Source: Cymbidium sinense
Lineage: Eukaryota > Streptophyta > Magnoliopsida > Asparagales > Orchidaceae
Assembly (NCBI GenBank): GCA_021442155.1
Contig: CM038229.1
Coordinates: forward strand, 90,098,693 to 90,162,692
Direction of reading: 5' to 3'
DNA length: 64,000 nt
This document shows positions 12,961-24,123 of the stretch, in pieces. The first letter of the stretch is position 1. Each line of letters starts with the position of its first letter. A program made the position numbers and the translations under genes. The notes under the pieces are model-generated. The model searched no databases, was not told the origin of the DNA, and saw only the letters and a program-made list of their open reading frames with translations.

Positions 12961-13392
12961 AATTTGAATTGATTTAGATTTGATTTAGGCTAAGTCCATG
13001 AAGGGAAATCAAAGGGCTTAGGCAAGATTTGGAGTTTGGAATTTCAATCATGGATTTCAATCATGGACTTCAATCATGGGTTTCAATTATATGACATTGA
13101 TTTGAGTTTGGAGAAAATCAATTTTGCTAGAATTGATTTAGGTTTCATGTTGATTTGATTTCGAGTTTGACTTGAAGGAAGGAAGCAAGAAAAGTGGTTC
13201 AAGCTATAGGGTTTCCTAACACCCTAAGGCATGACCTATTCCTACAGCTAACTCTTCTAAGTCTCTAGGGCTAAGTTAAGTGTCCACCTAATCACTAGAT
13301 GTGTCTTAAGACTATGGAACTCTTAAAGTCTAAGAGAAGTTCTATGTCTAAGATGGAGGGGTTGAGAGCTCATCCTAAAAATGAGGTCAACA

Positions 13393-15833
13393 AAGGGCGC
13401 CCAATAGGTGTGGTGTGACTAACAAGGAATACCACACATATTAGTGTTGACCGTAACAATCAACAACATCGAATGACCACAAGCACTAACGGAGATGATC
13501 TACTCCTAACCCGAGGTGTAGAAGGAATCCAGAACTTAATGCAATGTGGCTCTACTTATGTCAAGGACATAAGAGAGGGAAGGAGGAATCCACTAGGGAT
13601 AGAATATGTGAACCTTCCACTAGGGAAGCAAGTTCAAGTCATCCACAAGGGATGAAAAGTTTGATTTGATTTGAGTCTCGCTGGGGAGAAATTTCCACTG
13701 GGGAAGAGAGTTGAATTTGTTTCAATTTTTAAATTTGGATTTTGAGATGGGCCATGTTGGTTTGTAATGGATCACACTGAGTAGGAGCCACAGAGGCCTA
13801 GACCTAATTCAGATTTACCAATCCAAATGGGTAGTCTACTAAACACATAGTAGGACTAGCCAACCAAAGGGATGCCTTTGGGTATGCAAGCAACTGTACT
13901 AGGAAGAAAGTGTAGTAGACTTACATCCTTCAAAGTAAGGACCAGTGACTGGGGTAATCAAGGCAACAGATTGAACCCAACTTTGGACTGACTATTGAGT
14001 GAATGCCACTGGGGGACTTAGATCAACTCAAAGATAGTCAAGATTAATTTCATTTTTAGATTTATTTTGATGGATTTCATTGGTTTGTGATGGATCACCG
14101 AGAATATCGAGCCTAGACCTATCTCATATTTTTTTGATCTAAAGGGAGTAGCTTCCCGATGGGAGAACTATCGACCAAAGGAGTGTCTTACTGATCAATT
14201 AAAGGAAAGAAAGCTTGAGGACTCACATCTTCCACTACAAAAGACCATTGGGGTGATCAGTTGCTTTGGGCAATAAATCAAACCTGATCTAGCACTGCCT
14301 ATCAGTTTGCAACAATCATACTAGAAAGAATGCATCATAGTCTTACATCTTCCAAAGAATGATTGCTTTTAATCAAAATAGATTGAACCAAGCCTAAGGG
14401 CAACAAGAGTGAGTGTTGACTGGGACTTATCTCAACCTGGGTAGTCGCAATTCCTATGGGAGTTCTACGACACGCCTCAAGATAGGGTGCATACTTGAGA
14501 AAAGGGGCCCTTTTGGGGGCTTGAATTCCTAATCCACAAACAAATTAATTTTATTTATTTTATTTAGTTTGTTTATCATGGACCCTATTAGTTTGCGAGG
14601 GATCAAACTGAGAAGGAGCTTATATCAACCTAGACCTATCTCAGATTTACTGAACCAAGGGAGAATCTGCACATCTACTGAACAAATTCTCTAACCACAA
14701 GGGTGGCTACTAGGAAATGGGAACTATCCAACCCAAGATTAACTCGGGTAGCGTTTAAATAGGGTCGCAAAGGACATGACCCAAATAGAGTGCCTACAGG
14801 GGATGGGGCTACTAAGGGCTTAATAAACCACGAGAGAATGACATGGCTAGTCATATCCAATAGGTAGGTGTCCAACTCAAGAAAAAAGCTCGGGACTCAC
14901 ATCGCCAAGAGTGGTGTATCCAGGGTGAGTGTCATCATAACATCATCAACCAACCGCAGTTCAACAATCGCCTTAGGAAGAAAGCTGGGACTCACATCCT
15001 CCTAGAATGATTGATGGGATAGTCTATCTTTTCGATAGATGTCATGACTTAGGTGACTATTGAGTGAATGCCACTAGGAAACTTACATCGACTCAAACGT
15101 AGTCAAGAGGAAAGGAGCCTCTGGGGGACTTATCCTAAACCTCAAATATACTCGACTTAGTTAGATCAGGATGATTAGTTCAAGAAGAAAGCATGGAGAC
15201 TCACATCTTCTTAAACAAAATCAACAAAGAGGTAGCTTACTTGGTTTGGCAAGTGAAGTTTACCAACAAGGCGTTGGTTTGTAATGATCAAGTTAGAAAG
15301 AAAGCATGGGGACTCACATCTTCTAAACAAGTGACCATTGGGGTGACATACTAGTAAGGTAGCATGTAGACCCACCCAGAGAAATCAAGAGTGTCAGAGG
15401 GCTTGCTCCCACATCAAAATAGCTCGAGACAAAAGATATGTGTTTATTTTTGTGCATGTGTTAAAAGGGAATATAATGCCTTTGGAGGACTCGTACACCT
15501 ACCTTAAACACGCTTGGGGATTTGATGAAATGGTACCATGGATGGCAAACGGGAATTTCGGCTAAGAAAGGATGTCGCTTGGGTTCTCTTACACCTATCT
15601 TAGTTGTACTATTCAAAATAGGATGCCTTTTGAGTTCTCTTACACCTATTCTAATATCACTAGGAGATTGTCTTTATGTTGTGAAAGAGGGATAGGATGC
15701 CACCTTCTACACCCTAAGCACGCCACGCCGATTCACAAGACAAGCAAATAATGCTTCGAAAGGTGAGAAGATTTTGATGAAATGGAACCAGATTTTTGTT
15801 GATTGATAGAATTATTTTCAAACATGATTTATT
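13393..15833 (-). other. G1 3' untranslated region with interspersed repeats
   Basis: A non-coding 2.4 kb lies between the integrase end and the 3' LTR. Two repeat families are visible on the + strand. The first is GAAAG, a spacer, then GGACTCACATCTTC, seen near 13,905, 14,211, 14,330, 14,880, 14,975, 15,183 and 15,294. The second is a larger block beginning near 13,730, 14,060 and 14,560 (TTTGTGATGGATCA, then CCTAGACCTATCTCAGATTT). The G0 counterpart (181-1,296) is shorter and has fewer copies. Repeat arrays between pol and the 3' LTR are known in large TAT elements. Confidence 0.6.
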
Positions 15834-16960
15834 TCATGGGTAATATTTCTTTAGATAGAGCCCATTAATTGGAAGCATCGGGTGTTCCCCTTTATAATCA
15901 ATGAGCTGATAAGATCCTCCTTGGTAGGCCTTCTCTATGACATAGGGGTCTTCCCAAGTGGGCAAACTTGCCTCCCATCTTTTGACAGGCAACAATTGGT
16001 CTCCATAGGTCAAACACAAGTTCTCCTACTCAAAAAGACCAAGGGCAGACCACCTTATTGTGAGCTTAAATCATTTTGGCTTTATACAACTCGAGGTTCT
16101 AGCACGCCCGTAGGAGACTTTTCTCCAAACCTTCGAGCTCTTCTAACTACAACTTTGCATTTTGCTCTGTAGTGATCTTGCTACCAAATGCTATTCTTAG
16201 TGATGAGAGTTAAACTTCTAAAGGTAGAATAGCTTCAAACCCATACACTAAGAAAAATGGGGTAAACTGAGTTGGTGTTCGGTATGTGGTGCGGTAGGCT
16301 CACAAGTCTTCAACCAACTGCTCATTCCACTATCGCTTATTATCATCAAGAGTCTTCTTCAATATCTGGATGAGAGTTTTGTTGAATGATTCTACTAAGC
16401 CATTTTCTTTGGGGTAGTAGATGGTGGAGTATCTCTAATCTATACCGTGTCTTCTAGCGAAGTCATTGATCTTGGTGATTTTGAATGCAATACCATTATC
16501 GGATATAATTCATCGAGGTATGCCAAACCTATATATGATACGGTTCCTGAAAAATTGAAGCACATGGTGAGCTATGACCTCTTGAGTGGTGCTTGCCCCA
16601 CTTAGAAAAGTAGTCGGTGCTAAGATGAACCGATGCCCCTTGGAAGAAGGAGGATCGATCGGACCCACAATGTCAATATGCCAACACTCGAATGGCCATG
16701 AGGCCAATGTAGAGTATAGAATGTTGGGTGGTTGGTGGAGGACCACACCATGTACCTGACACTAATGACATCTCCCAGCTATATCTATGTAGTCTATAAT
16801 CATCGACGGCCGGTAGTATCCTAGTCTCTTGAATCTTCATCTTCATCTTGACCGGATTAATGTCATAGAATAAATGTACCTCTTATAATGCCACGAGCTT
16901 CATATTTTCTAAATAGCATAACCACATTTGGTCAAAGGACCGGTGATATAGGGTGCTATC
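15834..16960 (-). pseudogene. G1 integrase
   Basis: Integrase inserts the element cDNA into the host chromosome. Reading from high to low coordinates, a degraded zinc-binding part lies near 16,950-16,780. The catalytic core then begins WPFECWHIDIVGPI near 16,700, where the Asp after HI is the first DDE residue. The second Asp is in SDNGIAFK near 16,490 and the Glu in NGLVESFNKTL near 16,380, so the whole triad is recognisable. The C-terminal GPY/F-like module (15,990-15,834) contains EDPYVIEKAY and ends NGLYLKKYYP. Stops and shifts separate these blocks, for example near 16,430 and 16,300, so no product is expected. It is the last domain of pol, directly before the 3' untranslated region. Confidence 0.8.
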
Positions 16961-17239
16961 AACGAGAGCATTGGAGAGGGCTCTCTATTTCACTTGATGG
17001 GCTTGTGACTTTTCTTGAGGTAATTTATCAATGTTCAAATAGTCTATGAACAGTTGCCTCCAATCTAGCTCCTTGTCCATTTTGACAATTCCCCTTCAAG
17101 AGAAAGTCTTCGATGAGTTCACTCAATAAGGGATGGGACTTGTCATAGACTATTGAAATGGACTCATCTTGACATGTCAATTTTGGCAAGTCTAAAGATC
17201 ACATCTTCTCTGGGAACCATATAGATGGTGACTTTAGAA

Positions 17240-17960
17240 TTTGGGCCAACAACTTCATGGTATACTCATAATGACGAAGCTTGGGTTTAAGAACCTTGTA
17301 AGACCATGATTGATGACCAACCGAGAATCCTCAAAGATATTGATGCTCTTGACAGATAGTGATGGATAACTAAATCAATAATCAAAGCCTCAGGCTATTG
17401 TTGGTGTAGGGGAAAGATAGTAGAATCTCATCATCGAGTAAGTTAGAGAATTATTCTTACCACTGAAGAGTAGATCATGGCTTTATGAAAAGAAGTCCAT
17501 CAAAATACATCTATCGATTGCTCTCAAGTTCATGATTTGTTCATCGTGAGATCATCACTAAAGAATAAAGTGGTGTCGCTAAGAAATTTTCTGCTTGTTC
17601 ATTTACCTTGGTGGATGGGATTGAAAGATCATGGACCATCATGCCAAATGTCATCACATTTCATGAGATATTGTGGATTTGAGATCAAGTTCACCTTATG
17701 AGAAAGCATGTTGTGTCATACAGAGGCAAAGATCAAAGCAATATTTCAATAGGTGGATAGTTTGCTAGAGGAATCAACGAGAGGTAGTAGAGCATTCTCC
17801 TTCCTTGTCATTGGCTGCCAAGAGAGTCATCCAATGCCACGTGTAGAATGAATGGCTTGCCCGATAGGCTAGAACTGGCGACTTCACCAAATACTGTGTG
17901 ATGTCTTCAAAGGCATGCTGGCACTTATCGTCCCACTTAAACTTGGCATTTTTTTTCACA
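17240..17960 (-). pseudogene. G1 RNase H and second (archaeal-type) RNase H
   Basis: The first block, near 17,960-17,770, is the join of reverse transcriptase to RNase H, with KFKWDDKCQHAFEDI and a later NDKEGE. It corresponds to the family pattern that ends in an LSR-type motif. A second RNase H-like block lies near 17,420-17,280, with SINIFEDSRLVI around the catalytic Asp. Two RNase H domains between reverse transcriptase and integrase are the hallmark of the TAT lineage, which is the main reason for the lineage call. Both are interrupted by frameshifts. The role in the family is removal of RNA from the RNA:DNA hybrid during replication. Exact borders cannot be fixed by eye. Confidence 0.65.
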
Positions 17961-17999
17961 AGTGCTGAGAATGGCTTGCATCTCCCTGATAGATTGGAG

Positions 18000-18740
18000 A
18001 TAAAGCATCTTAGATATGCCAGCCATCCTTGAAAGGATCTGAGTTGAGTTAAACTCTTAGAGGTGGCATTTTTAAGATAGATTTAATGTTTTCGTGATCT
18101 ATTTCTATTCTCGATGTCGGATAATAAACTCAAGGAATTTACTTGAATGCACACTTCGTGGGATTCATTTTGAAGTTATATTATCTTAACCGCTCAAAAC
18201 TACTCTAAGTCAAAGAAATGGTCTTTCTTACTCTGACTACTATCATCAACATAGCACTCAACCGATGATGGATGAGTTCATTGAAGATCTGAGTCATGGC
18301 CGGTATGTAGCACCAACATTTTTAAGGCTGAAAGGAATGACCCTATAATAGAAGATTCTGATCTGGGTTTAAACTCGGGAGACATCTTGATTTGGTTGTA
18401 GCCAGATGGCCTATCCATGAAAGAGAAGACTGAATGAGATGAGGCGATGTCCACCATTAATTCTGGTATAGGAAGAGGAAACTCATAGGACATGTCTTAT
18501 TTAAGTCTCTAAAATTGACGCATATGCGAATTTGGCTATTCTTCTTCCTAACTGGGATGACACTACAACTGTGTAGATATTTTTCTTCCGATGAAACCAA
18601 AGATCAATTAGTTTCTTGACTTGAAATGACTTGTTGTTTGATTTCTAATCGCATGCTAAGAGCTTCCTTGGGGGTAGCGTTAGGATCTATTGCTATGGAC
18701 TACCGTGAGATAATCCGACATCTCTTCATAACACCATGCT
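18000..18740 (-). pseudogene. G1 reverse transcriptase
   Basis: The N-terminal side reads AWCYEEM near 18,710. The palm begins EFPLPIPELMVD (near 18,480) and SFMDRPSGYNQIKM (near 18,420). The active site YVDD is intact at 18,253-18,242, preceded by VEC. The thumb and connection follow with LRSFQGWLAYLRCFISNLSG (near 18,030). The MPFGLKNAGATYQ-like stretch expected before YVDD is disrupted by frameshifts around 18,350-18,260. The enzyme would copy element RNA into DNA. The intact YVDD in a broken frame indicates decay after loss of function rather than loss of the catalytic site first. Confidence 0.85.
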
Positions 18741-19799
18741 AAGTAGTCTTTAAACTCAGTCAATAGCCTAATTAAGTTATTAGTTTCTTTTTCATTCAGT
18801 GGTGAACTGATGTACGTCGGGCATGGATTTTCTTTTATCCCGAGGTTGATTTCTTTAAGCTTGTCGATTATTGAGTGGATCTCCTCTTCAAATTCTAGTG
18901 ATTCCTCTTTGATTTGGAGATCATCCGATCATCCGAGGTTTTAAACACACATTCTCATAAGAGTTGGCATTGTGTGAAAAGACCCTATTAGACTCCAAAT
19001 GATTGGTAACAACTAAGCAGTAATTGTCATCATCGACTGGACCCACTGTACCGAATCTTAGTCCTACTCTTGATTGTGGTTCCTTGCCTGTATTATTTCA
19101 TAGCTTTTTAAAGTGCTATGACTTATGCTTGGACCATATATGAGGAACTAAACCTTTCTATATAAGATTATGAACATAAGGCGTGTAAAAGTTAAATGAT
19201 AATTCCATTAATTATTTAAATGTATCCTTTTCAAATTCTACATCAACTTCAAGACTTGAGGATGATGATCCCAAAAAAATCTCTTCGTGTTCATATCATT
19301 GGAAGACTTGGGAGCTCCCTTAACTACTAAACCTTCAACTTTTGAGATGAATGTGAGGTTAGAGCTAAGGTTCTCAAGCCTAATAGTTGCACATAAACCT
19401 AATTCAAATACTTTGCTTTTCGGAGGCTGGTCTTCATTACCGCTCAGGTCAAAAGTCACCTTCCGAGAGGGGTTTGGTATACTAATCACAGACTCATCCT
19501 TGAGATGGATTCCAAGTCTATGTGAATAGTAGGGGTACTCCTATAAACTAGAACATGACCTCTATTGGCCGATTGCCAACTAAGGGGTCTTCCACCTGAA
19601 CCGCCTCACGCCTTCGCCTGGTGGAAGTTGAGTCATCCTACCCACATGTCCATATGATGGAATGAACTTTGGGTGGAATGTGATATGCATCTACTTCTTC
19701 TTCAATTTCCCTTTCTTTTTCACTTGGATTTTCATTTTTCTTTTCTTTTTCTTTTGCCTTTTTTTTCTACATTTTTTTTATTTTCCTTTTGAGTTTTGT
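18741..19799 (-). pseudogene. G1 pol segment between protease and reverse transcriptase
   Basis: A partly readable linker of pol. The piece at 19,489-19,238 has KVTFDLSGNEDQPPKSKVFE and GLVVKGAPKSSND, ending FFWDHHPQVLK. The piece near 18,900-18,750 reads EEEIHSIIDKLKEINLG. This spacer is typical of TAT/Ogre polyproteins and I know no enzymatic role for it. It is broken by stops. Confidence 0.5.
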
Positions 19800-20230
19800 C
19801 CAAGTTCATGAGAAAGGGTGTTTCGCATCCTCATAAATCTCAACTTTTCTAATTGAAAATGACTTTTCATCTCCATTGACATGATATTCAATCCCATCTT
19901 TTCTGAACATGATGCATTGATGGAGGGAGGATGAAATTATCTTATTCTAATGTATCCAAGGCTTGTTGAGCAAAGCAGTGAACGAAGTATTTAAATCAAT
20001 GATGTAAAACTTAGCTTTAGTCTTCCAATCACCTATCTACAAAGGTAACACTATGGAACCTAAAGCCCACTCACCTTGTTCATTGAATCCTCTCAACATC
20101 ATCCAATCACCTCGGAGTGTGGAGATGTCGATCAATGAGAACTCTGTCAAGTCTGAATCTGCCCATGTCAACTATCATGTAGAGGGGATGTTGTGCTCCA
20201 AGTCCCCCAAAAGAAGGTCTTCATTTGTGA
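19800..20230 (-). pseudogene. G1 aspartic protease
   Basis: Retropepsin that would cut the gag-pol polyprotein. Readable blocks in several frames include a stretch around RVLID near 20,150, GFNEQGEWALGSI near 20,080, DWKTKAKFYIID near 20,010, a Leu-Leu-(Gly/Asn)-Pro-Trp-type block (TALLNKPWIH) near 19,960, and EYHVNGDEKSFSI near 19,880. The catalytic Asp-Ser/Thr-Gly triplet is not clean in this copy, and the Asp region near 20,150 is mutated. Position between gag and reverse transcriptase and the order of blocks support the call. At least two frame changes are needed to follow it. Confidence 0.6.
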
Positions 20231-21755
20231 AGGTGATCCCTTGAGCTTCTTTTGTGCAATGTGCCTCTCACCCACGGTCAATCAACTGAGCTAAGCATAT
20301 CTCAAGATCAAGGAGAGCCTTGATTAATGATTCCCATATCTTTGCATAAGACAAGGGCATCATATATGTTTAGCTTAGATTGAAACTTTCTTAGATGAGA
20401 AAAGACATTCCACCTTGATCCTCCACAAGCATATCAAAGGGTGGAGCATCTTGTGGAGGGGCTTCTCGATCTTCTATACAAATTACTTATTTTCCTCTGT
20501 CTTGAGGTGCTGCCCTAGGAGGTAGAACCTTTCCACTATGAAGGTTGACTTCGGTGATCTCTTGTGGCAGGGTAATGGAAGGTTTTACCTGCACATTAGG
20601 CTCACCTACACTTCTCCTATGAGACCCTCAAAATTGGATGATTCCAAGTCTATCTCAAGGGGTGAACCCGTAGTATTTAGAGTAGGGAAGTTTAACTCTG
20701 AATTAGAAAGAGGAAGATTAGAATTGTTATAGTTATTTTGACTTGAAGAGTTATCATTAAGAATAGAGGTAGACAACCCATTAGAAGTGAGACCAATGTA
20801 ATTCAAGCTAGCTTTATTCTTCAATTTTTTGGATTTGATAGGTGGTACAATGTAGAGATTAAGTAAAGTAAGTGGGGTAAGAGATTTGATTCCCTTATCC
20901 GATGATACAAGAGTTCTACTAATAGAAGAAGAAGAACTAGATGAAGTAGAGGAAGTCATCAATGTGGTAGTTATAATTATAGACCTGAGACTTGGTTGGT
21001 GGTTGCGCTACTGGGCTATCCCAGTCGACATGCTACTGATGCCTGTCAGCTTTCCCCGAAGCTGGCACTCGGGTAACTTGCAAACCTTCCTTGATGTCTG
21101 AGGTTTGAGTACTCAAGCACCTACAAGGAAAGTTTTGATCTTCAATGATCTTTTAGAGGTTTTGGATAAAGAGATATCCCAACCTTCTTTGGTTTTAGAA
21201 GGATCATAAGTATCCCCAAGGATTACCCTAATGGAATTGGATGGTTGTTTCACAAGGTATTCCTTTAGGATAACTATAGCATCAGTCTTGAAGTTATGTT
21301 CAAGCCGCCCTTAAATGTGAACCAATCCTCCAAAACATGACCCAAAGATACATGGTAGGGGAAAAGTTAAGATCATGGCTTTTGCTTACCCTCCGGTCTT
21401 TAGGCTTAGGTAGCTAAAATTAAGCTTCTTTAAGAGATTCTTAAAGATCTTCCCGATTACCTCCCTCTTAAATGAATTAGGTTTGTTGCTTTATCTAAAA
21501 TAGTAGGTCAACCATGTACCGGTGTATGTGTGTCACTACTATTGATGGTATGAGAGGAGGTGGTGTGGTCGTGGAGGCTGTGGAGGCTAGTAGGGTCACC
21601 GGTGGTAAAGGATGTGCAAGGTGGCCGAGGTGTGGTCTCTGACAGATCTCCGCTAGTTACTTCCTTATCTACCACTATCACTATTCCCAACTTCTTCCTT
21701 TTGTCTTTTTGGGGGCAACTTGTCCCAAAAAAAAGGCAACTGTTTGGCCTCTCCT
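20231..21755 (-). pseudogene. G1 gag-protease linker region, degraded
   Basis: About 1.5 kb between the gag core and protease with no frame longer than about 120 codons. A Ser-rich open piece at 20,962-20,606 has a run of Ser/Thr and PPIKSKKLKNKA. No zinc knuckle (CX2CX4HX4C) was found. It probably is the low-complexity C-terminal gag region plus linker, but I recognise no domain. Confidence 0.35.
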
Positions 21756-24123
21756 TGTAGACTAGCTGCCTTGCTGATTAGCTTCTTAAATGTTTTGATA
21801 GTGAAGCCCTTAAGCATGAAGGTGATCAGGCCATGGATATTCTTTAGAAGAATCTTAATGGAATATTGATCAAATAGCTATGGCTCGTACTTCATACTCA
21901 AGTTACACCATCTAAGAATATAGTCAACAAGGGACTCACTGTTGTTGTGCTACAACAAGATCACTAACAATAACCCTCGAAGTTCCAACAAACCTCTTGA
22001 TAAAAAGTTACTCCAACTCAGAAAATATCTTTACTAAATCGTTAGAAAGTTCAGCATACCAATTGAAAGCTATCCCTGCTAGGCTACTAATGAATAAGAG
22101 GAATAGCAAAGCGTCACTGCCATCGGCGTTGCAACAACTAGCCCTAAAGTGTATAATATGATGCCTTGGGTTTCCACTACTATCAAAGCTCTTGAAGGAA
22201 GGTCGTGCAAAACCCTTAGGATATTGGATTGCATCAAATTCCTTCTGGTCTACCCTTGGAATTGATGATGATCCTCCCCGCTTGAGCCAACGCTTCCTTC
22301 ACTTGTTGCTTAACCATGGATCTAATGTCTTTCTCGCATGGAGATATTTTCCACTACCTTCCTATACATGCTAGTGCCTACCTTACTCAATGAGAGGTAA
22401 GATCTTTCCGGTCCAAGACATGCACTAACTCGCAATTAGTGTATGGGGATGAAACTCGAGCTTATTTCGGTATTGATCGCTAACAAGTCCTCAAGTCTCA
22501 TCATCCTATCTATTTGTTCATCTTTCTACTTTAACTAATATCGGTGTTGTTGATTGGGCTATGTCTTCCTACTCAACCTCATCACCTTCCATGGCATGCT
22601 GCTCTCTGAGGAGGGATCTCCTTGTATACCTATGTAAACCCCAGCTGAGTCTCCCAATAAATCATCTTCATTGGGATCAAAGTTGATCTTCTCCTCATCA
22701 GACCAATCATACCCCATAATTTTTTTCTTTTCTACAAGATAATGTGCCACTATCTCCTCAAGATAATGGTCAATCTGAATGGGCACAAACAATTTTGGCT
22801 TACTGGTGTGATCACTATCATGTACTGAGAGGCACCGAACCTCGCCTGCTGCCAGAGAGTCAATCCTATGGGGACTGTACTTACTATGAGACAATCCCAC
22901 TCACCCACTCAAAGGGGTTACACTCTAGAGGTTCTACTATCAACTGGGCTATCTCGCTTCTCTCTCGCAACCGCCACCATCTCCGTCCCTATTGAACTAG
23001 TGGTGTTGGTGATGACCACTATGCTTTTGGGTCGCCATTCCTCCCACACCATCGCTGGAAGGTCGAAAGAGCTCACCATAGTAGGTGTTGATGGAATAAG
23101 ATCCTCGATCATGATCACCACCCGGATGTGACCTTCATGGCCTTCAGCGGAACTAGAGATGTTGTGACGTGAACAGGTGATGGAGGATGGGGTAAGCGTG
23201 TGGGTGACACCACCAACTCTCTCGATAGGACCCTCTTATGATAGGTCATCCTGAGTAAAATGCTATATATATGATCGACGTAAAGATGCCGATCAAGGCC
23301 AATGACAGAGGACCATCACTGCACTCGCTAGTGATCTATACTGAAGTTCAAGCCTCCCTCTCCTATCATAGGTGTTTTCCCATGCTATGGGGAATGATAG
23401 ATCTTAAATCAAACTGAGCTTTAGTCTCGTAACATTCATAAGCTTTGCCAACCTGTATAAAATGATGAGGCCGACATATGACCTCCCTGGTAATCGGGGC
23501 TAGTGTTGAACCACTAGTGGAGGTGAAGTGTGGATCCTCCTAACATCCTCTCTGTCAGACCCAGAGAGAGGATGAAATAAGTTCGCTATTACCAATAGGA
23601 TGATCATAGTAGGTACCTCATATACAACTGACCATGTAGCAGCCTCCATCTCCCTAGAAATCCTAGTATGATACCGCTTGCAATTTTATTTCTCCTGAGT
23701 GTAAGATGAGTGGAGTAAGAACTAGACCCAACCTCAAAGGCTGGCAAGGCAATCTCTGTGATCATAGGAGCCTTACCCTTAGAGGGTGCTAATGAGTGGG
23801 TCCTAGCCCTTACTGGGGTAGCACGAGAAACCATAGGGTGTGCAGGCACTATCACTATCACTTTTGGAACTGATGGGACTACCACTACTTTTCTCTTTAA
23901 TGAGGGGATGTCAGAATCCAATGGTAAATTGATCTGGATGACTAGCACGCCACCACTCCCCGATAGTTGTGAGGGGAGTTCCCTCACAGGTGATCTTCAC
24001 CCCCTCAAAATCTCTACCAAAATGGATGAGATGGGCATGATCAGCTCGAGGGAGATTAGTCTAATCCAAGGCCAAGTCCATGTCATAGGGAAAAGTGAAC
24101 ACAAACTTCTGTGAACTTGCCAT
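21756..24123 (-). pseudogene. G1 gag
   Basis: The first ATG in sense lies at 24,123-24,121 and reads MASSQKFVFTFPMTWTWPW before the frame breaks. The retrotransposon gag core (Retrotrans_gag-like) is readable near 22,240-21,960: FARPSFKSFDSSGNPRHHI, then DALLFLLFISSLAGIAFNWY, then LFIKRFVGTSRVIVSDLV. It is followed by degraded DYxLRW- and AANLQGE-like ends near 21,900-21,770. Gag would form the virus-like particle. The N-terminal 1.7 kb (open pieces 23,987-23,604 and 22,900-22,559) is long and has no domain I know; its acidic part contains WSDEEKINFDPNEDD. Stops throughout. Confidence 0.7.

Larger units (their letters stand above)
5372..13392 (-). mobile_element. G1 3' LTR (about 8.0 kb)
   Basis: In sense direction it starts TGTTGACC at 13,392 and ends at the sequence complementary to TATGGTGTTTATTTT at 5,372. 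This matches the end of the solo LTR at 34,496 (complement TGTGGTGTTTATTTT). Order in sense: U3 with GGTCAA/TTGACC words (13,392 to about 10,650), GC-rich block (10,240-10,085), AT-rich part (9,960-9,400), a long conserved part (9,300-6,850), and a terminal part with a duplicated 219-bp unit (5,860-5,431). Open frames inside, including 7,169-7,459 which has a relative at 34,829-35,095, lie antisense to the element. They are conserved only because the LTRs share descent. Confidence 0.7.

Noticed and set aside
22744..24114. + strand open frames opposite gag
   Set aside because: Antisense shadows of the G1 gag region, which has a recognisable gag core on the - strand.
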